From NCBI RefSeq assembly GCF_014203545.1, contig NZ_JACHJG010000001.1:930001-994000 (forward strand): a stretch of 64,000 nt of DNA, written 5' to 3'. Numbering within the stretch: the first letter of the stretch is position 1; each line of letters starts with the position of its first letter. Source of the stretch: Streptomyces netropsis (GTDB lineage: Bacteria; Actinomycetota; Actinomycetes; Streptomycetales; Streptomycetaceae). Below are positions 53,516 through 63,409 of this stretch, one piece after another. Made by a program: the position numbers and the translations under genes. The notes beneath the pieces were generated by a model. That model was not told where the DNA came from and did not search any database. It saw nothing but the letters and a program-made list of their open reading frames with translations.

Positions 53516-54448
53516 ATGAACGGCACCGACGGAGACGGAGCACAGGTGAGTACGGGCACGACGGTGGACGCGGCCGGCGAGACAGCGGCAATCCCCGAGC
53601 TGGTGATCATCTCCGGCATGTCCGGGGCGGGCCGCAGCACCGCCGCGAAGTGTCTGGAGGACCTCGGCTGGTTCGTCGTGGACAACCTGCCGCCCGCCCT
53701 GATCCCCACCATGGTGGACCTCGGCGCCCGCTCCCAGGGCAACGTGGCCCGGATCGCCGTGGTCGTGGACGTCCGCGGCCGGCGCTTCTTCGACAATCTG
53801 CGCGAGTCCCTCGCGGACCTGGCCGCCAAGAAGGTCAAGCGCCGGGTCATCTTCCTGGAGGCGTCCGACGACGCCCTGGTGCGCCGCTTCGAGTCCGTGC
53901 GCCGGCCGCACCCCCTCCAGGGTTCCGGCCGCATCGTCGACGGCATCGCCGCCGAGCGCGACCTCCTGCGCGAGCTGCGCGGCGACGCCGACCTGGTCAT
54001 CGACACCTCCAGCCTCAACGTCCACGAGCTGCGCGCCAAGATGGACGCCCAGTTCGCCGGCGAGGAGGAGCCGGAGCTGCGGGCCACCGTCATGTCCTTC
54101 GGTTACAAGTACGGCCTCCCGGTCGACGCCGACCTCGTGGTGGACTGCCGCTTCCTGCCCAACCCGCACTGGGTCCCGGAGCTGCGCCCCTTCACCGGCC
54201 TCAACGAGGAGGTCTCGGGCTACGTCTTCAACCAGCCCGGCGCCAAGGAGTTCCTCGACCGCTACACCGAGCTGCTCCAGCTCATCGCCGCGGGCTACCG
54301 CCGCGAGGGCAAGCGCTACGTGACGATCGCGGTCGGCTGCACCGGCGGCAAGCACCGGTCCGTCGCCATGTCGGAGAAGCTCGCCCACCGTCTCGTCTCG
54401 GAAGGCGTCGAGACCGTCGTCGTCCACCGGGACATGGGGCGCGAGTGA
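53516..54448 (+). CDS. rapZ: RapZ / YvcJ-family nucleotide-binding protein
   Basis: 310 aa. The family core is clear: ISGMSGAGRSTAAKCLEDLGWFVVDNLPPALIP and FGYKYGLPVDADLVVDCRFLPNPHW, ending VGCTGGKHRSVAMSEKLA. In the P-loop the invariant Lys is Arg (GMSGAGRST, residues 34-42), as I recall also for other Streptomyces. E. coli RapZ binds RNA to control GlmS; the actinobacterial role is unclear. ATG 53516 has GGGGGAAG upstream. Its stop overlaps yvcK as GTGA. Confidence 0.95.
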   Translation: MNGTDGDGAQVSTGTTVDAAGETAAIPELVIISGMSGAGRSTAAKCLEDLGWFVVDNLPPALIPTMVDLGARSQGNVARIAVVVDVRGRRFFDNLRESLADLAAKKVKRRVIFLEASDDALVRRFESVRRPHPLQGSGRIVDGIAAERDLLRELRGDADLVIDTSSLNVHELRAKMDAQFAGEEEPELRATVMSFGYKYGLPVDADLVVDCRFLPNPHWVPELRPFTGLNEEVSGYVFNQPGAKEFLDRYTELLQLIAAGYRREGKRYVTIAVGCTGGKHRSVAMSEKLAHRLVSEGVETVVVHRDMGRE

Positions 54449-55494
54449 CCGGCCGTACCTCCCGTCTGCGCCGCGTACGCCGACTCGTCCCCGGCCGTGC
54501 GCGCGGCCGTGAGGGCCGGGCGTACACCGGCGCCCAGCCCAAGGTCGTCGCCCTCGGCGGCGGCCACGGGCTGTCCGCCTCGCTCGCCGCGCTGCGCCGC
54601 ATCACCGGCGACCTGACGGCCGTCGTCACCGTCGCCGACGACGGCGGCTCCAGCGGCCGGCTCCGCGACGAGCTGGGCGTGCTGCCCCCCGGTGATCTGC
54701 GCAAGGCCCTCGCCGCGCTGTGCGGGGACGACGACTGGGGCCAGACCTGGGCCCGGGTCATCCAGCACCGCTTCGCCAGCGAGGGCGACCTGCACGGCCA
54801 CGCCGTCGGCAATCTGCTGATCGTCGCCCTCTGGGAGCAGCTCGGCGACCACGTCAGCGCCCTGGACCTGGTCGGCAAGCTGCTCGGCGCCCACGGCCGG
54901 GTGCTGCCCATGTCCGCGGTCCCGCTGGAGCTCCAGGCCCTCGTCCGAGGCCACGACCCGGCCGAGCCCGACGCCATCAGCACCGTCCGCGGCCAGGCCA
55001 CCGTGGCGCTCACCCCGGGCGACGTGCAGTCCGTGCACGTCGTCCCGGAGGACCCGCCCGCGGTGCCCGAGGCCGTCGAGGCGGTGCTCGACGCCGACTG
55101 GGTGGTGCTCGGCCCCGGCTCCTGGTTCTCCTCCGTCATCCCGCACCTGCTGGTCCCCGAGCTGCTCCAGGCGCTGCAGGAAACCAAGGCCCGCCGGGTC
55201 CTGTCGTTGAACCTCGCACCGCAGCCCGGCGAAACAGATGGCTTCTCCCCGCAGCGTCATTTGGAGGTTTTGGCCCGACACGCCCCTAAACTCGCCCTGG
55301 ACGTGGTGCTGGCCGACGAGGCCGCCGTGCCCGACCGGGAAAGCCTCACCGACGCCGCCAAGCGGCTCGGGGCAACGGTCGAGCTGGCGCCGGTCGCCTC
55401 GCCCGACGGCTGCCCGACGCATGACCCGGAGCTGTTGGCCGCCGCGTACGACCGTATTTTTCGGATGCATGGAAGGATCGGCCCATGGCGATGA
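54445..55494 (+). CDS. yvcK: YvcK/CofD-family gluconeogenesis factor
   Basis: 349 aa from GTG 54445, overlapping rapZ. The CofD-like fold shows [45 protein letters not shown], then [12 protein letters not shown] and [33 protein letters not shown] is the second nucleotide contact region. YvcK proteins bind UDP-sugars and influence carbon flux and cell wall in other Gram-positives. The N-terminal 30 residues are a basic low-complexity extension. It overlaps whiA by 10 nt, completing the rapZ-yvcK-whiA operon. Confidence 0.95.
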   Translation: MTGRTSRLRRVRRLVPGRARGREGRAYTGAQPKVVALGGGHGLSASLAALRRITGDLTAVVTVADDGGSSGRLRDELGVLPPGDLRKALAALCGDDDWGQTWARVIQHRFASEGDLHGHAVGNLLIVALWEQLGDHVSALDLVGKLLGAHGRVLPMSAVPLELQALVRGHDPAEPDAISTVRGQATVALTPGDVQSVHVVPEDPPAVPEAVEAVLDADWVVLGPGSWFSSVIPHLLVPELLQALQETKARRVLSLNLAPQPGETDGFSPQRHLEVLARHAPKLALDVVLADEAAVPDRESLTDAAKRLGATVELAPVASPDGCPTHDPELLAAAYDRIFRMHGRIGPWR

Positions 55495-56492
55495 CGGCAG
55501 CGGTGAAGGACGAAATCTCCCGGCTTCCCGTCACCCGGACCTGCTGCCGGAAAGCAGAGGTCTCGGCGATCCTGCGGTTCGCGGGCGGGCTGCACCTGGT
55601 CAGCGGGCGCATCGTGATCGAGGCGGAGCTGGACACCGGGATCGCGGCCCGGCGGCTGCGCAAGGACATTCTGGAGATCTTCGGGCACGCTTCCGACCTG
55701 GTGGTGATGGCCCCCGGCGGGCTGCGCCGCGGCAGCCGGTACGTGGTGCGGGTGGTGGCGGGCGGTGACCAGCTGGCGCGGCAGACCGGCCTGGTCGACG
55801 GCCGCGGCCGGCCGATCCGCGGGCTGCCCCCGCAGGTCGTCTCCGGCGCCACCTGCGACGCCGAGGCCGCCTGGCGGGGCGCGTTCCTCGCCCACGGCTC
55901 GCTCACCGAGCCCGGCCGCTCCTCGTCCCTGGAGGTGACCTGCCCGGGCCCCGAGGCGGCGCTCGCGCTGGTCGGCGCGGCCCGTCGGCTGCAGATCGCG
56001 GCCAAGGCGCGCGAGGTGCGGGGCGTCGACCGGGTCGTCGTCCGCGACGGTGACGCCATCGGCGCGCTGTTGACCCGGCTCGGCGCGCACGAGTCGGTGC
56101 TGGCCTGGGAGGAGCGGCGGATGCGCCGCGAGGTGCGGGCCACCGCCAACCGTCTGGCCAATTTCGACGACGCCAACCTGCGCCGCTCGGCGCGCGCCGC
56201 GGTCGCCGCGGGCGCCCGGGTCCAGCGGGCGCTGGAGATCCTCGGCGAGGAGGTGCCCGAGCACCTCGCCGCCGCGGGCCGGCTGCGCATGGAGCACAAG
56301 CAGGCGTCCCTGGAGGAGCTGGGAGCCCTCGCCGACCCGCCGCTGACCAAGGACGCCGTCGCCGGCCGGATCCGGCGGCTGCTCGCCATGGCCGACAAGC
56401 GCGCCCAGGACCTGGGGATCCCCGGCACCGAGTCGAATCTGTCGGACCTCTCCGACCTGTCGGAGGAGATGGCCGAGGGCATGGTCGGCTGA
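55485..56492 (+). CDS. whiA: Sporulation transcription factor WhiA
   Basis: 335 aa. The N-terminal two-thirds is a degenerate LAGLIDADG homing-endonuclease-like fold ([30 protein letters not shown]), with the catalytic acids lost as known for WhiA. The C-terminal HTH is [34 protein letters not shown]. WhiA works with WhiB to switch on genes for sporulation septation in aerial hyphae. The start ATG 55485 lies inside the yvcK end. The strongest terminator of the window follows. Confidence 0.97.
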   Translation: MAMTAAVKDEISRLPVTRTCCRKAEVSAILRFAGGLHLVSGRIVIEAELDTGIAARRLRKDILEIFGHASDLVVMAPGGLRRGSRYVVRVVAGGDQLARQTGLVDGRGRPIRGLPPQVVSGATCDAEAAWRGAFLAHGSLTEPGRSSSLEVTCPGPEAALALVGAARRLQIAAKAREVRGVDRVVVRDGDAIGALLTRLGAHESVLAWEERRMRREVRATANRLANFDDANLRRSARAAVAAGARVQRALEILGEEVPEHLAAAGRLRMEHKQASLEELGALADPPLTKDAVAGRIRRLLAMADKRAQDLGIPGTESNLSDLSDLSEEMAEGMVG

Positions 56493-56505
56493 CCGCCGAC
56501 GTTCG

Positions 56506-56545
56506 CGGACCGCCCCGGCACCCATGAGGGTGCCGGGGCGGTCCG
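56506..56545 (+). terminator. Terminator of the rapZ-yvcK-whiA operon
   Basis: A perfect 18-bp inverted repeat (56506-56523 and 56528-56545) with an ATGA loop starts 14 nt after the whiA stop. TTGTG follows. Confidence 0.93.
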
Positions 56546-56669
56546 TTGTGCGCGCCCGGGACGCGTGGGCCGGGGGAGGGCGACGCAAAAGGCGTCATTG
56601 ACATGATCATGAAGGGTTATGAGTCTGGCGGCCACGTACCGATGTGGCAGACAACAGCAAGGGGGGCTC

Positions 56670-59033
56670 ATGCGACGCAGGGCGGGATCGGTCCTCGTGG
56701 TGACTTCGCTGTTCCTCGGCGGGCTCGCCGCGACGCCCTTGGCACACGCGCGACCATCCGCCGGAGCGGCCCCGCGGGCCGACTCCGGAGCACTGTCCGT
56801 ATGGACCGCACAGGTCACCGCCACCCAGGTCCCGCTGCTGCTCGGGGCGGGTATCGACGGCCATGAACTGGGCGAGCGCATCACCGGCGACAAGGCCGTG
56901 CCCGTGGAGCTCCACCTCACCGGTGCACAGGCCCGCGCACTGCGCGGCCAGGGCGTGAACCTCACGGAGAGACGCCTCCCCGAGGGGGTCCGCGAGCGCA
57001 CCGAGGCCGCCGGTGACGGCGTCTTCCGTCCGTACAGCGGGAAGAACGGGCTGCAGCAGGAGATCAGGGACACCGGCCGGGCCCACCCGGACCTGACCAA
57101 GGTCGTCAGCATCGGGAAGACCGTGCGCGGCCAGGACATCCTCGCCGTGAAGGTGTCGAGGAACGCGGCGAAGAGCCCCGACGGCGCCAAGCCTGCGGTG
57201 CTCTACATGTCCAACCAGCACGCCCGTGAGTGGATCACGCCGGAGATGACCAGGCGCCTGATGCACCACTACCTCGACCGCTACGGCAAGGACGAGCGGA
57301 TCACCAAGATCGTGGACTCCACCGAGGTGTGGTTCGTGCTGTCCGCCAACCCGGACGGCTACGACTACACCTTCCAGAGCCCGGCCACCCGGCTGTGGCG
57401 CAAGAACCTCCGCGACAACGACGGCGACGGGAAGATCGCCCCCGGCGACGGCGTGGACCTCAACCGCAACTTCCCCTACAAGTGGGGCTATGACAACGAG
57501 GGCTCGTCACCGCGCCCCGCGTCCGAGACCTACCGCGGCCCCGCGCCCGCCTCCGAGCCGGAGACGCGGGCCGTCGACGCCTTCGAGAAGCGCCACCGCT
57601 TCCGCTACGCCGTCAACTACCACTCGGCGGCCGAGCTGATCCTCTACGGCGTCGGCTGGCAGGTCGCCACCCCCACCCCCGACGACGTCCTCTACCGGGC
57701 TCTCGCCGGCACCCCGGGCAAGTCCGCCATACCCGGCTACCGGCCGCAGCTCTCCTCCGAGCTCTACACCACCAACGGCGAGGCCGACGGTCACGCGGGC
57801 AACGTCAACGGCACCATGATGTTCACCCCCGAGATGTCGACCTGCCAGACCGCCTCCGAGGTGGACCCGGGCGACCGCTGGAACCCCGCCGACTGCCGGT
57901 CCGGCTTCACCTTCCCCGACGACGAGAAGCTGATCCAGCAGGAGTTCGCCAAGAACATCCCCTTCGCCCTGTCCGTCGCCGAGACCGCCGGCCGCGGTGA
58001 CCGGCCCGTCTCCGCCGTCGGTCTGGACGCCCCCGACTTCACCCCGCACGCCTTCACCACCTCCTACGCGCGCGGCGGCGACCAGAGCGTCGCCGTCACC
58101 GCCCGCAGGAGCGTCCGCGACAAGCACCTGAACTACCGTGTCGACGGCGGCCGTACGCACACCGAGGAGCTCGAGGCCTTCGACGGCGGCAACCGCTACG
58201 GCGGCGAGGACAACATCCGCTTCGACCAGTACCGCGCCACCGTCGAGGGCGTCCGCCCCGGCTCCACCGTCAGCGTCTGGTTCACCGGCCGCACCCGTGA
58301 GGGCAAGCGGACCGCGAGCGAGCCCTTCACCTACACCGTGGCCCGAACACCCCGCGCCGACACCCTGGTCGTCGCGGACGAGGGCGGCAAGGAGGCGGCA
58401 CGCGACGCCGGCCTGTACGCCAAGGCCCTGACCGACAACGGCCGCAAGGCCGTCGTCTGGGACGTCGCCGAGAGGGGCGCGCCCCCCGCGCTGGGCGTGC
58501 TCGGGCACTTCGACACGGTGCTGTGGTACAGCGGCACCTCCCGCCCCGACGGCGCCACCCTGCTGGCCGTGCGCGACTTCGTCAACGAGGGCGGCAAGCT
58601 GATCACCGCCGGGGTACGGGCGGGCGGCAGCTCGCGGGTCGGTGAGGCCGACACCGACGACTTCGCCCAGTACTACCTCGGCGCGGGCGCCCGCACCCAG
58701 TTCGCCCGGGCCACGCGCTTCACCGGTGCCGGTGAACTCACGGGCACCACCGCCGCCCTCGGCACGGGCGGAGGCCCGCTGGCGCTCGCCGGCGCCTACC
58801 GCCCGATCTCCGAGGAACTGCCGCCCGATGCCTTCCCGCAGTTCCGCAGTGCCGCGGCCGGCGAGTACCGCTCGTTGGTGACGCAGGGTGACGATCATGG
58901 GGTGCGAATTCGCGACGCCGCCGCCGTCACCACCCCGGACACCGTCCTGTTGGGCTTCGGTCTTGAACACGTGTCCGACGCGCGCGAGCGAGCCGGAGTG
59001 GTCGGCGCCGCTTTGCGTGCCATCGGCGGCTGA
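56670..59033 (+). CDS. Secreted M14 zinc carboxypeptidase
   Basis: 787 aa. A signal peptide spans residues 1-28. The M14 domain has the zinc motif SNQHAREWITPEM (H and E near 184-187), NPDGYDYTF, DLNRNFPYKWG, the third ligand in NYHSAAELILYG, and the catalytic Glu in MMFTPEMSTC. After about residue 440 comes a beta-rich domain and then a flavodoxin/ThuA-like fold (LGVLGHFDTVLWYSGTSRPDGATLLAVRDFVNEGGKLITAG). It removes C-terminal residues from peptides outside the cell. GGGGGG lies before ATG 56670. A TTGACA at 56598 may belong to its promoter. Confidence 0.92.
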   Translation: MRRRAGSVLVVTSLFLGGLAATPLAHARPSAGAAPRADSGALSVWTAQVTATQVPLLLGAGIDGHELGERITGDKAVPVELHLTGAQARALRGQGVNLTERRLPEGVRERTEAAGDGVFRPYSGKNGLQQEIRDTGRAHPDLTKVVSIGKTVRGQDILAVKVSRNAAKSPDGAKPAVLYMSNQHAREWITPEMTRRLMHHYLDRYGKDERITKIVDSTEVWFVLSANPDGYDYTFQSPATRLWRKNLRDNDGDGKIAPGDGVDLNRNFPYKWGYDNEGSSPRPASETYRGPAPASEPETRAVDAFEKRHRFRYAVNYHSAAELILYGVGWQVATPTPDDVLYRALAGTPGKSAIPGYRPQLSSELYTTNGEADGHAGNVNGTMMFTPEMSTCQTASEVDPGDRWNPADCRSGFTFPDDEKLIQQEFAKNIPFALSVAETAGRGDRPVSAVGLDAPDFTPHAFTTSYARGGDQSVAVTARRSVRDKHLNYRVDGGRTHTEELEAFDGGNRYGGEDNIRFDQYRATVEGVRPGSTVSVWFTGRTREGKRTASEPFTYTVARTPRADTLVVADEGGKEAARDAGLYAKALTDNGRKAVVWDVAERGAPPALGVLGHFDTVLWYSGTSRPDGATLLAVRDFVNEGGKLITAGVRAGGSSRVGEADTDDFAQYYLGAGARTQFARATRFTGAGELTGTTAALGTGGGPLALAGAYRPISEELPPDAFPQFRSAAAGEYRSLVTQGDDHGVRIRDAAAVTTPDTVLLGFGLEHVSDARERAGVVGAALRAIGG

Positions 59034-59054
59034 CCTGCAGTTGAGCGTGGTTGA

Positions 59055-60197
<1,143 letters not shown>

Positions 60198-60205
60198 TCG
60201 TTCCC

Positions 60206-60219
60206 TGACAGCGCTGTCA
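60206..60219. promoter_or_regulatory. 14-bp perfect palindrome after gap
   Basis: TGACAGCGCTGTCA lies 9 nt beyond the gap stop and is extended by CCC on the left and GGGG on the right with one bulge. It could be an operator or the tip of a terminator hairpin. No bound regulator is identified. Confidence 0.4.
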
Positions 60220-60240
60220 AGGGGACCGAGATGTAGTAGG

Positions 60241-60286
60241 GGACGGGGCTCGTGCGACGCTATGGCGCGTCGTACGGGCCCCGTCC
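60241..60286 (+). terminator. Long hairpin between gap and pgk
   Basis: GGACGGGGC (60241-60249) pairs with GCCCCGTCC (60278-60286), and the stem continues inward through CGTGCGACGC and GCGTCGTACG to a 6-nt loop, about 20 bp in all. This should terminate or strongly attenuate gap transcription before pgk. Confidence 0.8.
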
Positions 60287-60293
60287 TATGACT

Positions 60294-60322
60294 GTCCCCC
60301 AGCTATCGCTGGGAGGGGCCCC
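60294..60322. repeat. Solo module of the dispersed repeat upstream of pgk
   Basis: GTCCCCCAGCTATCGCTGGG plus AGGGGCCCC. Its reverse complement closely matches the inner module of repeat copy 1 at 9625-9654 (CACCTCCCGGCGGTAGCTGG). It holds a CCAGC/GCTGG hairpin and lies 28 nt before pgk. Confidence 0.6.
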
Positions 60323-60349
60323 GATCACGGAAGTCACCGGAGTCACTGC

Positions 60350-61561
60350 ATGAAGACGATCGACGAACTCCTCCAGGACGGCGTCGAGGGCAAGCGGGTC
60401 TTCGTCCGCGCCGACCTCAACGTGCCGCTCGAGGGCACCACCATCACCGACGACGGCCGCATCCGCGCCGTCGCGCCGACGATCGCCAAGCTCGCCGAGG
60501 CGGGCGCCAAGGTGATCGTCGCCTCCCACCTGGGCCGTCCCAAGGGCGCCCCGGACCCCCAGTTCTCCCTCGCCCCGGCCGCGGCGCGGCTCGGCGAGAT
60601 CCTGGGCAAGAGCGTCTCGTTCGCCACCGACACGGTGGGCGACAGCGCGAAGGCCACCGTCGCCGCTCTGGCGAACGGCGAGGTCACGCTGCTGGAGAAC
60701 CTCCGCTTCAACGCGGGCGAGACGAGCAAGGACGACGCCGAGCGCGGCGCGTTCGCCGACGAGCTGGCGGCCCTGGCCGACCTGTACGTGGGTGACGGCT
60801 TCGGTGCGGTGCACCGCAAGCACGCCTCGGTCTTCGACCTCCCGGCGCGCCTCCCGCACGCCGCCGGCGACCTGATCGCCACCGAGGTCGGCGTCCTGAA
60901 GAAGCTCACCGACGAGGTGCAGCGCCCCTACGTCGTGGTGCTGGGCGGTGCCAAGGTCTCCGACAAGCTGGGTGTCATCGACAACCTGCTGGAGAAGGCC
61001 GACCGCATCCTCATCGGCGGCGGCATGTCCTACACCTTCCTCAAGGCCAAGGGCCACGAGGTCGGCATCTCGCTGCTGCAGGAGGACCAGATCCCGGTCT
61101 GCCTGGAGTACCTGGCACGGGCCGAGAAGCGTGGCGTGGAGTTCGTCCTCCCCGTCGACGTCCTCGTCTCGGCCGACTTCCCGGACCTGAAGACCAAGGC
61201 CCCGGCCAACCCCGAGCTCGTCGCCGCGGAGGCCATCCCGGCCGACAAGGAGGGCCTGGACATCGGCCCGAAGACCCGCGAGCTCTACGCCGCGAAGCTC
61301 GCCGACGCGGGCACGGTCTTCTGGAACGGCCCCATGGGTGTCTTCGAGCACCCCGACTACGCCAACGGCACCAAGGCCGTGGCGCAGGGTCTCCTCGACA
61401 GCCCCGCCTTCACCGTCGTCGGTGGTGGCGACTCGGCCGCGGCCGTGCGCATCCTGGGCTTCGACGAGAACGCTTTCGGCCACATTTCGACCGGCGGCGG
61501 CGCCAGCCTCGAGTACCTCGAGGGCAAGACGCTCCCCGGCCTCGCAGCACTGGAGGACTGA
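60350..61561 (+). CDS. pgk: Phosphoglycerate kinase
   Basis: 403 aa. Substrate-binding signatures are RVFVRADLNVPLEG, VIVASHLGRPKGAPDP, LLENLRFNAGE and DGFGAVHRKHAS. The nucleotide domain has VLGGAKVSDKLGVIDNLL and the terminal VVGGGDSAAAVRILGFDENAFGHISTGGGASLEYLEG. It makes ATP from 1,3-bisphosphoglycerate. ATG 60350 follows a weak CGGAG. tpiA begins 6 nt after its stop, so the two are co-transcribed. Confidence 0.98.
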   Translation: MKTIDELLQDGVEGKRVFVRADLNVPLEGTTITDDGRIRAVAPTIAKLAEAGAKVIVASHLGRPKGAPDPQFSLAPAAARLGEILGKSVSFATDTVGDSAKATVAALANGEVTLLENLRFNAGETSKDDAERGAFADELAALADLYVGDGFGAVHRKHASVFDLPARLPHAAGDLIATEVGVLKKLTDEVQRPYVVVLGGAKVSDKLGVIDNLLEKADRILIGGGMSYTFLKAKGHEVGISLLQEDQIPVCLEYLARAEKRGVEFVLPVDVLVSADFPDLKTKAPANPELVAAEAIPADKEGLDIGPKTRELYAAKLADAGTVFWNGPMGVFEHPDYANGTKAVAQGLLDSPAFTVVGGGDSAAAVRILGFDENAFGHISTGGGASLEYLEGKTLPGLAALED

Positions 61562-61567
61562 ACCAAC

Positions 61568-62344
<777 letters not shown>

Positions 62345-62359
62345 GGGACGGGACCTGTG

Positions 62360-62379
62360 GCGGCCGCCGAGGCGGCCGC
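62360..62379 (+). terminator. Inverted repeat after tpiA
   Basis: GCGGCCGCC (62360-62368) and GGCGGCCGC (62371-62379), separated by only 2 nt, 16 nt after the tpiA stop. Confidence 0.5.
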
Positions 62380-62412
62380 TATGACGACGGGTGCTCCGCG
62401 GCGTACCCTGTC

Positions 62413-62448
62413 GGGGCCGGGACCGGCGTTTTCACGCCGCCCGGCCCC
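62413..62448 (+). terminator. Hairpin in the secG leader
   Basis: GGGGCCGGG (62413-62421) pairs with CCCGGCCCC (62440-62448), with an inner CGGCGT/ACGCCG stem and a TTTC loop. GCACGTTTTACC follows, giving a terminator or attenuator 50 nt before secG. Confidence 0.7.
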
Positions 62449-62499
62449 GCACGTTTTACCGTCCGAGAGATTCTTCAGTCCGAGAGAGTTGGTCAAGCC

Positions 62500-62736
62500 G
62501 TGGTCATGGGGTTCTCGATCGCCCTCATCGTCTTCAGCCTGCTGATGATGATGCTGGTGCTCATGCACAAGGGGAAGGGCGGCGGCCTGTCCGATATGTT
62601 CGGTGGCGGTATGCAGTCCTCCGTCGGCGGCTCCTCGGTCGCCGAGCGCAACCTCGACCGCATCACCGTGGTCGTCGGTCTGCTGTGGTTCGCGTGCATC
62701 GTGGCACTCGGCCTGCTGATGAAGCTCGATAGCTGA
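62500..62736 (+). CDS. secG: Preprotein translocase subunit SecG
   Basis: 78 aa from GTG 62500; ATG 62506 is an alternative. Two transmembrane helices (FSIALIVFSLLMMMLVLMHKG and ITVVVGLLWFACIVALGLLM) flank the conserved loop GKGGGLSDMFGGGMQSSVGGSSVAERNLDR. It assists the SecYE channel in protein export. GAGAGAG lies 8-14 nt upstream. Position after tpiA is common in actinobacteria. Confidence 0.96.
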   Translation: MVMGFSIALIVFSLLMMMLVLMHKGKGGGLSDMFGGGMQSSVGGSSVAERNLDRITVVVGLLWFACIVALGLLMKLDS

Positions 62737-62802
62737 CGTACCGTCGTCGGGTCGGCCTATCATTGGGCTCGCGTCCTCGCGGCCGGGCTGTAACTCCTGC
62801 CA

Positions 62803-62831
62803 CTGGACGCGCGTTGGGCCTTACGTAGACT
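62803..62831 (+). promoter_or_regulatory. Candidate rbpA promoter
   Basis: CTGGAC (62803-62808), 17-nt spacer, TAGACT (62826-62831). The leader to GTG 62896 is about 58 nt. I do not see a clear SigR-type GGAAT-N18-GTT pair. Confidence 0.5.
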
Positions 62832-62895
62832 GGGGCGCCCGCCGCGGAGCTTCATCTCGTCGCTTCGCAGCACCATCACGCAGGGAGTTACGACC

Positions 62896-63231
62896 GTGGC
62901 AAGTGGCAACGCGATCCGAGGAAGTCGGGTCGGAGCGGGGCCGATGGGGGAGGCCGAGCGGGGCGAGTCCGCGCCGCGCCTCCGCATCTCCTTCTGGTGC
63001 TCGAACGGGCACGAGACGCAGCCGAGCTTCGCCAGCGACGCGCAGGTGCCGGACACGTGGGACTGCCCGCGTTGTGGCTTCCCTGCCGGTCAGGACCGGG
63101 ACAACCCGCCGGACCCGCCGCGTACCGAGCCGTACAAGACGCACCTCGCGTACGTCCGTGAGCGGCGCAGCGACGCCGACGGCGAGGCGATCCTGGCGGA
63201 GGCGCTCGCCAAGCTCCGCGGCGAGATCTGA
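62896..63231 (+). CDS. rbpA: RNA polymerase-binding protein RbpA
   Basis: 111 aa. The N-terminal MASGNAIRGSRVGAGPMGEAERGE and the core ISFWC..H..WDCPRCGFPAG, with C35, H39, C57 and C60 around the zinc-ribbon-like fold, identify RbpA. The C-terminal sigma-interaction domain is PYKTHLAYVRERRSDADGEAILAEALAKLR. RbpA stabilises the HrdB-type sigma on RNA polymerase and promotes open complexes. GGGAG lies before GTG 62896. A 16-bp hairpin terminator follows. Confidence 0.97.
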   Translation: MASGNAIRGSRVGAGPMGEAERGESAPRLRISFWCSNGHETQPSFASDAQVPDTWDCPRCGFPAGQDRDNPPDPPRTEPYKTHLAYVRERRSDADGEAILAEALAKLRGEI

Positions 63232-63254
63232 GCAGCGGCACCGAACACGCCAAG

Positions 63255-63296
63255 CGGCCCGGCCGCGCACTCCCACGAGGGTGCGCGGCCGGGCCG
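63255..63296 (+). terminator. rbpA terminator
   Basis: CGGCCCGGCCGCGCAC (63255-63270) and GTGCGCGGCCGGGCCG (63281-63296) form a perfect 16-bp stem with a 10-nt loop, 23 nt after the rbpA stop. Confidence 0.9.
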
Positions 63297-63409
63297 TCGT
63301 CGTCACCCGTGCCCGCCGAGGACCGCGCCGGGGCGTGCGGACACCTCATACCGAAGCCTGATCAATTAGGTTGGAGGATGGCGGGGCGGCAACGAGAAGA
63401 AGTGGGCTG

